From the NCBI GenBank assembly GCA_937924525.1, contig CALDSU010000005.1, forward strand, positions 682,001 through 746,000: a stretch of DNA of 64,000 nt. Reading direction: 5' to 3'. Shown here one piece after another: positions 56,135 to 64,000 of this stretch (positions are counted from its first letter, which is position 1; every line of letters starts with the position of its first letter). Both the position numbers and the translations under genes were made by a program. A model generated the notes under the pieces. It was not told the DNA's origin. It did not search any database and saw nothing but the letters and a program-made list of their open reading frames with translations. Source of the stretch: an uncultured Bryobacteraceae bacterium (GTDB taxonomy: Bacteria > Acidobacteriota > Terriglobia > Bryobacterales > Bryobacteraceae).

Positions 56135-59100
56135 TCAAAACTCGAACCGCAACGCCAACTGGCCTTGACGAGGTTGATTGGCCTGAGCGGTGATCCGTCC
56201 GAACAGCGCGTTGCTGACGTTGCTCTGTGGCGCACCGAAGACCGTACGGTTGAAAGCGTTGAACAACTCGCCGCGGAACTGAACGACGAACCGCTCCCGG
56301 ATGGTGATCCGCTTGAGCAGGCCGAAGTTCTCGTTATAGACATTGGGCGCCCGGAGGTCGGTGTGCGAGCGGGCCGAAGAGCCGAAATTGAGCGGAGCGG
56401 GCGCCCGAAACGCTTCTGGATTGATCCAGCGGTCGCGCGCCGGGTCGAAGTCGGAAACGCTGGTCCGCCGGGAGGGGCCTGAAATCACGTCCGGACGCAA
56501 CGCCGAGGTGAACAGTGGCAGCGTATTGTTGGCCAGCAGGACCAGCGGCACGCCGGACGAATACTGGTGAATGCCCGTGACCACCCAACCGCCCAGCACC
56601 TTCCCGGTGAAGCCCGCGTTGTTGAGCATCGCCTTGCCCGGCCCGAACGGCAGTTCATAGCTGTAGCTCAGCGCGAAGACATGCGGCACGTCGGTGGTCG
56701 CGATGGCCTTCTCCAGCCGGCGGTTGTAAGTCGTCTGGCCAGCCGGACCGCCGCCGGCCATGATGTCCGCGTCCGAGATGGTTTTCGCCCAGGTATACGC
56801 CATCTGGACGTCCAGCCCGCGGGACGCCCGCACCGTGAACTGCGACTGGAACGCGTGATAGGTGGAGCTGCCCGCCGGGCTGGACCGATTGAATAGGCTC
56901 AGGTAGTGCGGATAGGGCCGCAGCGCCTGCGCCACGGAACCGCGGAAGCCCGGATAGGGCGCCTGGATGCCCGCCGCGATCGCTTCCGGCGAATCGAACG
57001 GCCGCGACAGCAGCGCGCCCAGGCTCAACAGGCTGGGGTTCAGTTCGTTCAAATGAACCAGGCCATTGCCGATCCGCGTGCCTTTGGTGCCCAAATACGT
57101 GGCCTCCAGGTTGACCCGCGAGGCCAACTCACGCTCCACCGTGAACGACCAGTTCTGGAAGTAAGGCGGGCGGCCATCCTGGCGGAGAATCAACCGCACG
57201 TCGGTGCCATTGGCCGCGGTAGGACTAATGAAGGGCGGGCGGGGGAAATTCTGCGGGAAGCCATTGTCCCAGTAGAAACCCGGCGTCAGGCCCTGGTCCA
57301 GCGATTGAAACACCGGCGTGGCGATGAAGCCGTTACTCGAGTTCAGCGAGTCGCGCAGCCCGGCGTTGGCGTTGCCCAGCGCGTAGTAGATGCCGTAGCC
57401 GGAACGCAACACTGTCCGGGTGGACAATTGATAGGCCAAGCCCAGCCGCGGGCCAAAAGAGCGGAAATCGGTATCGGCGAACGACCGCCGCCCGATGCGG
57501 CCCTCCCCTTGGCCCAGAAACACCAAAGCACCCAGGCGGTTGCCTGCTCCGGGGTTTGGCACGCTCGGATCAAACGTGGACAGATTGTCCCGCTTCTCGT
57601 AGCGCGGGAAGAAGATGTCGTAGCGCAGTCCGTAGTTCAGGGTTAGCCGGCGTGTGACTTTCCAGTCGTCCTGCGCGTACGCCGCGAAATACTGGTAGCG
57701 GTTGCGCGGGAAATACGCGAAGACGCGGTAAGTGCCCCGGTTCACCGCGCCGAGCAGGAAGCTGGCTACGGCGTTGCCGCTGCCGGTGACGCCCGGCAGG
57801 CCGGTTTCCAGCGCGTTGAACTGGAACAGCCCCGGCGCCTGGAAATTGTCGATGCCGTTGGTTTCCATGAAGCGGTAATCGACGCCAAACTTCAGGTTGT
57901 GACTGCCGCGCACCACGCTCAGGCTCTCGCCCAGTTGGAAGTTGTTGTTGGTCTGCAAGGCGCGGGCATTACAGTTGGGGTCGCCCAGCCGCGTATAGCC
58001 CGCCGCGACAAACTCGACGCACGGAAAGGCGTTGTTCTCGCCGGTGTTCACGCCCCTCAGGCCGAGCCGGTTCGGCCAGTCCTGGTTGAGGGAGAAGTGG
58101 TCAATGGTCACCTTGAACCGCGAGAAACCCAGATTGACATGGTTGAGGACGGTCGGCGACAGAACCAAGTCGTGGGTGATCCGGGCCAGGTGGTTCCGGT
58201 TGCCGATGACGCGCGCGGGCGTCGTCGGGCCGGGAATGTTTTCCGGATCGCGCTGGTCCAGCCCGTCCTTATAAAAATAACCGCTCACCCGGTTGGTGTC
58301 TGTGAAGGCGTGGTCCATCTTGACATTGATCTGGTTGGAGTCCGTAGCGCCGCGTCCCACACTGATGAAGTTGTTGAACAGACTGTTATTGATGGGCTGG
58401 GGCAGCACCGGCAGGATATTGCGGGCCACCGAACTGAAACGGCTGGCGGGAATGCGGTTGCCGGGGAAGGCGTCGCGGACGATGCCGGCGCCGGTGCTGC
58501 GGTTGGTGGCCGGATCGTAGATCGTGGAGGTCAGCCGGGAGAAGTCGCCCTCGCGGAAATCGAGCGGCAGCAAACTCTGCAACACGTTTTGCGCTCCCTG
58601 CCGGAACCGGAAGCCGGTGTAGACCACAAAGAAGAACGTCTTGTTGCGGCCATTGTACAGGCTCGGGATCAGTACCGGGCCGCCCAGCGTGGCGCCGAAC
58701 TCGTTTTGCCGGTTGACGGGGCGCGCGCGCTGGAAGAAGCCGCGGGAATCGAGCTTATCGTTGCGCAGGTAGTCGAACGCGGCGCCGTGGTAGTGATTGG
58801 TGCCGGAGCGGGTGTTGAAAATCTGAATGCCGCCGCCGGTGCGGCCGTACTCGGCGTTAAAATTGGCGCGCAGCAGGCGGAACTCGCCGATGACCTCCAC
58901 CGAGGGCCGTGTGGTTCCGGGAATCACGCCGCCGCTCTCGACGCCCGTCGAGGCGATGCCATCGATCAGGACCTCTTTGGCGCGGCTGGGCGAACCGCTG
59001 ATTTGCGTGTTGACCGTGTTGCCGGTCACGCCGGGCGCCAGAAAAATAAACTGCTCGAGATCCCGCACGTTGCCGCCAACAAAAAGTGGCAGGTCCACCA

Positions 59101-59518
59101 GTTTCTGCCGGGAGATCGTAGTCCCAAGATCGGAAGTGGAGTTCTGCAACTGGCCGATGGTGTCGGTCACTTCGATGGCCTGTTCCACCTGGCCGACTTC
59201 CAGCGAGGCGTCGACGGTCACGGTCTGGGCCACCGTCACTTCGACGTTCCGCCGCACAAAGCGCCGGAATCCGGGTGATTCCACCGCCACTTCATACAAG
59301 CCGACCGGGACCTGTTGCAGAACGTAGTTGCCGGCCTGGGTGGAGGTGGTCCGGTAGACGAGTCCCGTGCTGGTGTTGGTCGCCTCGATTCGGGCGTTGG
59401 CGACGCTGGCCCCCTGGGCGTCCAGGACGCGCCCGGTGATGGTGCCGAGAATGGTTTGGGCGGAAAGCGACACTGCGCCCACGACAAAAAGCAAAAGAAG
59501 AAACCGTATTTTTCGCAT
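56135..59518 (-). CDS. Oar-like TonB-dependent receptor, copy 1
   Basis: 1127 residues from the ATG after a TTG. Signal peptide (MRKIRFLLLLFVVGAVSLSAQ), then a carboxypeptidase-regulatory-like domain at about 25-115 (ITGRVLDAQGASVANARIEATN), a plug-like domain (about 120-240) with RAKEVLIDGI, and a large barrel ending in ...LRFEF, with a terminal Phe as in outer-membrane proteins. Such receptors take up large or complex substrates. TonB-box not located. The ligand is unknown; the nearby amidohydrolase and lyase are divergent, so linkage is loose. Confidence 0.94.
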   Translation of the reverse strand: MRKIRFLLLLFVVGAVSLSAQTILGTITGRVLDAQGASVANARIEATNTSTGLVYRTTSTQAGNYVLQQVPVGLYEVAVESPGFRRFVRRNVEVTVAQTVTVDASLEVGQVEQAIEVTDTIGQLQNSTSDLGTTISRQKLVDLPLFVGGNVRDLEQFIFLAPGVTGNTVNTQISGSPSRAKEVLIDGIASTGVESGGVIPGTTRPSVEVIGEFRLLRANFNAEYGRTGGGIQIFNTRSGTNHYHGAAFDYLRNDKLDSRGFFQRARPVNRQNEFGATLGGPVLIPSLYNGRNKTFFFVVYTGFRFRQGAQNVLQSLLPLDFREGDFSRLTSTIYDPATNRSTGAGIVRDAFPGNRIPASRFSSVARNILPVLPQPINNSLFNNFISVGRGATDSNQINVKMDHAFTDTNRVSGYFYKDGLDQRDPENIPGPTTPARVIGNRNHLARITHDLVLSPTVLNHVNLGFSRFKVTIDHFSLNQDWPNRLGLRGVNTGENNAFPCVEFVAAGYTRLGDPNCNARALQTNNNFQLGESLSVVRGSHNLKFGVDYRFMETNGIDNFQAPGLFQFNALETGLPGVTGSGNAVASFLLGAVNRGTYRVFAYFPRNRYQYFAAYAQDDWKVTRRLTLNYGLRYDIFFPRYEKRDNLSTFDPSVPNPGAGNRLGALVFLGQGEGRIGRRSFADTDFRSFGPRLGLAYQLSTRTVLRSGYGIYYALGNANAGLRDSLNSSNGFIATPVFQSLDQGLTPGFYWDNGFPQNFPRPPFISPTAANGTDVRLILRQDGRPPYFQNWSFTVERELASRVNLEATYLGTKGTRIGNGLVHLNELNPSLLSLGALLSRPFDSPEAIAAGIQAPYPGFRGSVAQALRPYPHYLSLFNRSSPAGSSTYHAFQSQFTVRASRGLDVQMAYTWAKTISDADIMAGGGPAGQTTYNRRLEKAIATTDVPHVFALSYSYELPFGPGKAMLNNAGFTGKVLGGWVVTGIHQYSSGVPLVLLANNTLPLFTSALRPDVISGPSRRTSVSDFDPARDRWINPEAFRAPAPLNFGSSARSHTDLRAPNVYNENFGLLKRITIRERFVVQFRGELFNAFNRTVFGAPQSNVSNALFGRITAQANQPRQGQLALRFEF

Positions 59519-59524
59519 GGTCAA

Positions 59525-59670
59525 AAACCCTGTGGACTTCCGTAGCTGGTTCGTCTCGAAACAGCCGACGCCGGACGGCGCCCCGGACGGGCACGCGTGA
59601 AGCTCTCGACGCCGGATTCTAAACCTAGGTGTAACACAGTCGGGGCAGCCGTGATAGCATCCGCTTCAGG
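59525..59670. other. Divergent promoter region of receptor and amidohydrolase
   Basis: A TAGCAT box ends 10 bases before the amidohydrolase ATG. No operator repeat of note was identified. Confidence 0.4.
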
Positions 59671-60567
59671 ATGACCCGCCGCCAAGCCCTCTCGCTCGCC
59701 GCCGCCCTGCCCGCGGTGTCCCAAACCCCCGCGCGGGCGCCGGTGGTGAACGCCGCCGAGCACGCCTGGGTGCTGCGCGACCCGCGCTTTCCCGTCCGTC
59801 CCGAGTTGTCCAATTGCCCGGGCAACCTGCCCCAGCACGAGTATGCGGGCGAGTTCCTGCTTGCGGAAATGCGCGCCTACCAGGTAGATCAGGTCGTGAT
59901 CTCGCAGGTGTGCTACTACGGCCGGGACAACTCGTACACCCGCTATTGCATCAAGACGTGGCCGGGCAAGTTCGCCGGCATCGGCCTGCTGGTCGGCCAC
60001 CGCGTGTATTCGCCCGCGGACCCCGAAAACCCCTCCCGGCTGGAGCGTCTGATCCGGGAAGACGGGCTCAGCGGTTTGCGGCTCAGCCCGTACTACGATC
60101 CCAAGGTGCAGTGGGTCAACGATCCGGTGTGTTACCCCCTGTGGAAAAGAGCCGAGCAGTTGGGCGCGACGTTCAACTTCTTCATGATGCCCCACCAGGT
60201 GCGACAGGTTGCGGACATGGCGGAGCGGTTCCCCGGAGTCAACGTGGTGATTGACCACCTCGCGATGATCGACATTCACGCGCCGGACGCGGAGGGATTT
60301 GGCCCGCTGCTGGAGATGGCGCGTCTCGCCAACGTCTACATTCGCACTTCCCTGCACAACCCTTCGAAGACCAAAGAGATCCCCTTCCGCGATGTGTGGC
60401 CGTTTCTCCGCCGGCTCTACGACCGCTACGGGCCGCGGCGGCTGCTTTGGGCGAACTTCTATGAGTACACCATCATGAAGGAAGTCATCCCCTTCTTTTC
60501 GGCGGAAGACAAAGAGTGGATTCTCGGGCGCACGGCGCACCGGCTCTACCGGTTCCCGCGGGCCTGA
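59671..60567 (+). CDS. Amidohydrolase-2-like TIM-barrel protein, metal ligands altered
   Basis: 298 residues. Signal-like opening (MTRRQALSLAAALPAVSQTP) with RR, possibly Tat. PVVNAAEHAWVLRDPRFP lines up with the DxHxH metal motif of amidohydrolase 2 family proteins (usually DAHQHFW), but keeps only His in EHAW. A VVIDHLA motif is present at about 194-200, while the C-terminal Asp of LMWGTDYP-type motifs is replaced in LLWANFYEYT. It may be a divergent or non-metal enzyme. Substrate unknown. Confidence 0.78.
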   Translation: MTRRQALSLAAALPAVSQTPARAPVVNAAEHAWVLRDPRFPVRPELSNCPGNLPQHEYAGEFLLAEMRAYQVDQVVISQVCYYGRDNSYTRYCIKTWPGKFAGIGLLVGHRVYSPADPENPSRLERLIREDGLSGLRLSPYYDPKVQWVNDPVCYPLWKRAEQLGATFNFFMMPHQVRQVADMAERFPGVNVVIDHLAMIDIHAPDAEGFGPLLEMARLANVYIRTSLHNPSKTKEIPFRDVWPFLRRLYDRYGPRRLLWANFYEYTIMKEVIPFFSAEDKEWILGRTAHRLYRFPRA

Positions 60568-60687
60568 CCCGGCTGTCTTACCGCTGTCCCCGGCGCGGGC
60601 TTCCCCTCGAACTCCGCTGGGGCTATCGTGGTTGGTTCTTTACTCGCGGCGGCGTGTTGCACGTCGCCGCCCAGGAGCTGATCATTC

Positions 60688-62133
60688 ATGAGCGTACTCT
60701 TATCCGACGGACGAACCATCCCCATTGAAACGCACAAGATCCGCATTGTGCAGAAAGTGCGGCTGCCTCCCGCCGCCGAGCGCCTCCGCGCGATGGAGGA
60801 AGCGGGATACAACACCTTCCTGCTGCGGACACGGGACATTTTTATAGACATGCTTACCGATTCCGGCACCAACGCCATGAGCGACAACCAATTGGCCGCC
60901 ATGATGCAGGCGGACGACGCCTATGCCGGCTCGGAGAGTTTCTACCGGCTGGCGGACGCGGTCAGGGAGGTATTCGGGTACGAGTACCTGCTCCCCACCC
61001 ACCAGGGCCGCGCCGCCGAACACCTGCTGGCCAAGGTCTTTGTGAAGCCGGGCGACGTGGTGCCGATGAACTACCACTTCACCACCACCAAAGCCCACTT
61101 CGAGCTGGCGGGCGGCAAGGTGTTGGAGATCTTCACGCCGGAGGCTCTGCAAACGCAAAGCGAATGCCCCTTCAAAGGAAACCTGGACCTGGGACGGTTG
61201 GACGAAACGATCGCGCGCTATGGGCCGGAGCGGATCAGCTTCGTCCGGATGGAAGCGACGACGAACCTGCTGGGCGGGCAACCGTTCTCCATGGAGAACC
61301 TGCGCGCGGTGAAGCAGCGGCTGGAGGGCGCCGGCATTCCGCTGGTGGTGGACGGCAGTCTGATTTCCGAGAATGCCTACTTCATCCGGCAGCGTGAGCC
61401 TGGCTACGAGAACAAGAGCATCCGCGAGATCATCCGGGAGATGATGGCGCTGGCGGACATTTGCTACCTGTCCGGGCGCAAGAGCTGCGCGGTGCGGGGC
61501 GGATTCATCGCCACCAGCAACCGCGAGTACTTCGACCGGATTCGCCCGTGGCTGCCGGTGTACGAGGGCTTCTTCACCTACGGCGGCATGTCGTCGAAAG
61601 AGATCGAAGCGATGGCGGTGGGCGTCCGGGAGATGACCGAACTCGAGGTGGCGGGTTCGTCCGCTGAGTTTGTCCGGTATTTCGTCGAGCGGCTGGAAGC
61701 GATTGGCGTACCCGTGGTGACTCCGCCGGGAGGACTGGCCTGCCACCTGGACGCCACGCGCTTTCTCGACCACCTGCCGCAGGCGCAGTACCCCGCCGGG
61801 GCGCTGGCGGCGGCGGTGTACATTGGCAGCGGCATCCGGGGGATGGAGCGCGGCACGGTGTCGATGGACCGCGACCAGGAGGGGCGCGACGTCATGTCCG
61901 ATCTCGAGTTGCTGCGGCTTGCCGTGCCGCGGCGGGTGTTCACCATGTCGCAGATCGAATACGCCGTGGACCGCGTCGGGTGGCTACACCGCAACCGCGC
62001 CTTGGTTGGCGGCCTGGAGTTTTACGAAGAGCCGCCAGTGCTGCGGTTCTTTGCGGGCAAACTCAAGCCCCTGGGCGACTGGGGGGCGCGGCTGGCGGAA
62101 GCGTTCGCGCGGGAGTTCGGCCCCGCCTGCTGA
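60688..62133 (+). CDS. Tryptophanase/tyrosine phenol-lyase-like PLP enzyme
   Basis: 481 residues. TDSGTNAMSD (about 57-66), DDAYAGSESFY, THQGR phosphate site, and Lys265 in SGRKSC (Schiff base) place it with tryptophanase and tyrosine phenol-lyase. N-terminus AGYNTFLLRTRD is closer to TPL. In VDGSLISENAYFI, Asp222 is kept but the Arg three residues later in both TPL and tryptophanase is Leu225. SIYxGxGxRxMERG-like VYIGSGIRGMERGT is present. Beta-elimination of an aromatic amino acid is the family role; this one may have shifted specificity. An AGGAG site is upstream. Confidence 0.84.
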   Translation: MSVLLSDGRTIPIETHKIRIVQKVRLPPAAERLRAMEEAGYNTFLLRTRDIFIDMLTDSGTNAMSDNQLAAMMQADDAYAGSESFYRLADAVREVFGYEYLLPTHQGRAAEHLLAKVFVKPGDVVPMNYHFTTTKAHFELAGGKVLEIFTPEALQTQSECPFKGNLDLGRLDETIARYGPERISFVRMEATTNLLGGQPFSMENLRAVKQRLEGAGIPLVVDGSLISENAYFIRQREPGYENKSIREIIREMMALADICYLSGRKSCAVRGGFIATSNREYFDRIRPWLPVYEGFFTYGGMSSKEIEAMAVGVREMTELEVAGSSAEFVRYFVERLEAIGVPVVTPPGGLACHLDATRFLDHLPQAQYPAGALAAAVYIGSGIRGMERGTVSMDRDQEGRDVMSDLELLRLAVPRRVFTMSQIEYAVDRVGWLHRNRALVGGLEFYEEPPVLRFFAGKLKPLGDWGARLAEAFAREFGPAC

Positions 62134-62136
62134 CGC

Positions 62137-62160
62137 GGCGAGGGAAGAAAGCCCTCCGCC
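62137..62160 (+). terminator. Hairpin after the lyase gene
   Basis: GGCGAGGG ... CCCTCCGCC with one bulged base and a 7-base loop, directly after the stop. No T run, so only a weak terminator candidate. Confidence 0.35.
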
Positions 62161-62221
62161 ATAACCAGTCGGTAACCGGCTCGTGGTGTGGCGTTAACAC
62201 TCGTCCGTTAGCATAACGGCC

Positions 62222-64000
62222 ATGCGCCGCTTCGCTTTGGCAACAGGTTTGTTCCTTGTCACGCTGACGGGCCGAATGTACGGCCAGACTGACTCGGCTT
62301 CGCTTCGCGTGCTGGTGGAAGACGCCACGCTGTCGCCGGTGGGCGCCGCGGTGGTGACGCTGGCCAATCTCGCCACCGGGGTTCGGACCGAAGGCCTGAC
62401 CAGCGCCGATGGCTACACGGTGTTCAGCCCGATTCAGCGCGGGCTCTATGAAGTGATCGTGGCCAAGCCCGGCTTCAAGAGCTTCAAAGTGAACGAGGTC
62501 CGTATTAACGTGGACGAACGCCGTCTGCTGCGGGTACGTCTCGACGTCGCCGAGGTCAGCGAGACGGTCGAAGTCACGGCGAACGTGACCAGCATCCAGA
62601 CCGAGCAGGGCTCGCTCGGACAAGTGATTGGAGGGCGGATCGCCATCGAGCTTCCGCTGGCCGGACGGCGGTACACCGACCTGGCGCTGCTGGCGCCGGG
62701 CGTCGCGCCCAGCACGCTGACGCCGGTCACGCGCGGGCCCGGGTGGTTCGTGTCGAACGGCAATTATCATACGCAGAACAACTTCATTCTTGACGGCGTT
62801 GACAATAATCAGGGCACCACGAATGCCCAGGCGTTGAGCGCGCAGGTAGTGCAGCCCAATCCGGATTCCATCGCCGAGTTCAAGGTGCAGACCAACTCGT
62901 TCTCGGCCGAGTTTGGCCGCAGCGCCGGCGCCGTGGTCAACGTGTCCATCAAGGGCGGCACCAACGCAATGCACGGCTCCGGCTGGTATTTCAATCGTGA
63001 CGCCGCGCTGGCGGCCCGGGGCTGGTCCAACAATCTGAACAATCTGCCCAAGTCCAACCTGCAATGGCACCAGTTCGGCGGCACGGTGGGCGGGCCGCTG
63101 GTGAAGAACAAGCTATTCTACTTCGGCAGCTATGAAGGCTTCCGGCAGGACTTCGCGAACACCTTTCTCACCACGGTGCCGAGCGCCGAACAGAGGCAGG
63201 GCCGTTTCGACCCCGCCACCCGGATCATAGACCCCACTACCGGTCAGCCCTTTGCGAACTTCTCGGTGCCCGCCACGCGCTTCGATGCGCTTGGCAAGAA
63301 ATTGATCGACCTGTATCCCGCGCCCACGCAAGCGGGGCGGGTGGCGAACGGCCGCCCGGTGGATAACTTCGCCGCGCAGCGCGACGGCACGGAAAACACG
63401 CACAAATTCGACGTGAAGAGCGATTACGTGTCCAGCGAGCGCGACCAGTTCATGGTGCGGTTCAGTTTCTTGCGGCAGAAGTTCAACCGCGAGGCGATCT
63501 TCGAAGGGCTGGCCGACGGCGTCGGCAACCAGGGCTCGCAGTACAACGACAATCAGAGCCTGGCCACGAGTTGGACGCGCACGTTCAGCCCGCGCTTTGT
63601 GAACACGCTGCGGTTGGGGTTGAATCGCACGTTCGCCGAGTTTGCGCACGCCACGGCCGGCGCGCAGAAGGCGGACGCCTTCGGCTTTCGCGGCATCCCG
63701 GAACCGCTGCTGCAAGTGGGCGGGCTCCCGCTGATTGACGTAAATAACTACAACGACCTGGGTACGCGCAACTTCCGGCCCCAGTTCCAACGTCCGTACA
63801 CGACGCAGATTTTTGACAGCCTGTCGATGACGCTGGGACGGCACTTCATCCGCACCGGTTTCGAGGCGCGGCTAAAGGACAACACGTTCATTGACATCAC
63901 GCGGCGCACGCCCGCCTACGGCTTGCCCGGGGTGTTCACCGGCGACTCCATGGCCGACTTGCTGCTTGGCCTGCCGGAGTGGCTCCAACTGAACACCGTG
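62222..64000 (+). CDS. Oar-like TonB-dependent receptor, copy 2 (runs off window)
   Basis: 593 codons without a stop, continuing past the end. Signal peptide MRRFALATGLFLVTLTGRMYGQ, a carboxypeptidase-regulatory-like domain (about 25-110, SLRVLVEDATLSPVGAAVVTLANLATG), and a plug-like domain with NFILDGVDNNQGT, followed by barrel sequence such as GTVGGPLVKNKLFYFGSYEG. Same family as the receptor encoded at 56-59.5 kb. A TAGCAT box ends 7 bases before ATG. Ligand unknown. Confidence 0.93.
   Translation, partial: MRRFALATGLFLVTLTGRMYGQTDSASLRVLVEDATLSPVGAAVVTLANLATGVRTEGLTSADGYTVFSPIQRGLYEVIVAKPGFKSFKVNEVRINVDERRLLRVRLDVAEVSETVEVTANVTSIQTEQGSLGQVIGGRIAIELPLAGRRYTDLALLAPGVAPSTLTPVTRGPGWFVSNGNYHTQNNFILDGVDNNQGTTNAQALSAQVVQPNPDSIAEFKVQTNSFSAEFGRSAGAVVNVSIKGGTNAMHGSGWYFNRDAALAARGWSNNLNNLPKSNLQWHQFGGTVGGPLVKNKLFYFGSYEGFRQDFANTFLTTVPSAEQRQGRFDPATRIIDPTTGQPFANFSVPATRFDALGKKLIDLYPAPTQAGRVANGRPVDNFAAQRDGTENTHKFDVKSDYVSSERDQFMVRFSFLRQKFNREAIFEGLADGVGNQGSQYNDNQSLATSWTRTFSPRFVNTLRLGLNRTFAEFAHATAGAQKADAFGFRGIPEPLLQVGGLPLIDVNNYNDLGTRNFRPQFQRPYTTQIFDSLSMTLGRHFIRTGFEARLKDNTFIDITRRTPAYGLPGVFTGDSMADLLLGLPEWLQLNTV

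Noticed and set aside
60516-60728. Short plus-strand frame between amidohydrolase and lyase genes
   Set aside because: It overlaps both neighbours out of frame, lacks a start site signal and has no conserved look.

Overview
The window is a GC-rich, densely coded bacterial chromosome segment that most resembles Acidobacteriota of the Solibacter/Bryobacter type. The support is indirect: two very large Oar-type TonB-dependent receptors with N-terminal carboxypeptidase-regulatory-like domains, a dnaK-dnaJ-hspR unit, secreted beta-propeller proteins (one with a C-terminal region like the TIGR03437 domain common in that group), a Ser/Thr kinase fused to a sulfatase-modifying-factor domain, and an envelope-type pilus ATPase/PilMNO operon. 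No rRNA, tRNA, CRISPR array, prophage or intact insertion sequence was seen. One stand-alone protein looks like the N-terminal DNA-binding half of an IS630 transposase.

Layout. 1-2.6 kb: end of a circularly permuted ATP-grasp / alpha-E / transglutaminase operon. 2.7-8.6 kb: type IV pilus or type II secretion operon (GspE/PilB-like ATPase, PilM, PilN, PilO, a PilP-like protein, a pseudopilin-like protein with a very long disordered tail). 8.6-13.6 kb: metallopeptidase, thioredoxin-like ferredoxin, B12-type radical SAM protein, secreted glycosidase-like propeller and DHDPS-family aldolase. 13.7-17.6 kb: secreted propeller; hexahaem cytochrome c overlapping atpZ, then atpI-like, atpB, atpE (F1 genes not here). 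17.7-24.8 kb: EMO/HdrD-like membrane Fe-S oxidoreductase, CorA-like transporter, AmrS radical SAM enzyme, sigma-54 activator, glycosyltransferase. A parS-like 16-mer lies at 19659-19674. 24.8-31.4 kb: small proteins, a methylmalonyl-CoA-mutase-like protein without its catalytic landmarks, the transposase-derived HTH protein, the kinase-pseudokinase-FGE protein and a sialidase. 31.5-36.8 kb: dnaK-dnaJ-hspR, msrP, DUF2141. 36.8-42.2 kb: leuA-leuB-leuC-leuD on the minus strand with a divergent LysR regulator. 42.4-47.4 kb: secreted Arg/Gly-rich protein, DUF202 protein, methyltransferase plus epimerase, rlmB and two DUF4440-like paralogues. 47.4-56.1 kb: ggt, a TIM-barrel isomerase-like protein, asnS, arginase, ddl, an S41 protease and a glutamate dehydrogenase. 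56.1-64 kb: TonB-dependent receptor, divergent amidohydrolase, tryptophanase/tyrosine-phenol-lyase-like enzyme, and a second receptor running off the window.

How genes work together. The pil operon, the leu operon (leucine synthesis), the chaperone unit with its own repressor and the ATP synthase F0 genes are clear functional units with overlapping or near-touching genes. The ggt-to-S41 run is tightly overlapped and probably co-transcribed, mixing amino-acid turnover with translation and cell-wall D-Ala-D-Ala supply. A recurrent layout is a TATAAT-like box 6-12 nt before the start codon, seen on both strands, implying many leaderless or nearly leaderless mRNAs.

The most unusual items are the kinase/pseudokinase/FGE-like receptor, the parS-like site, the Na+-type side-chain signature in the ATP synthase c subunit, the mutase-like and lyase-like proteins with missing catalytic residues, and the pilin-like protein with NTFTGGG repeats.
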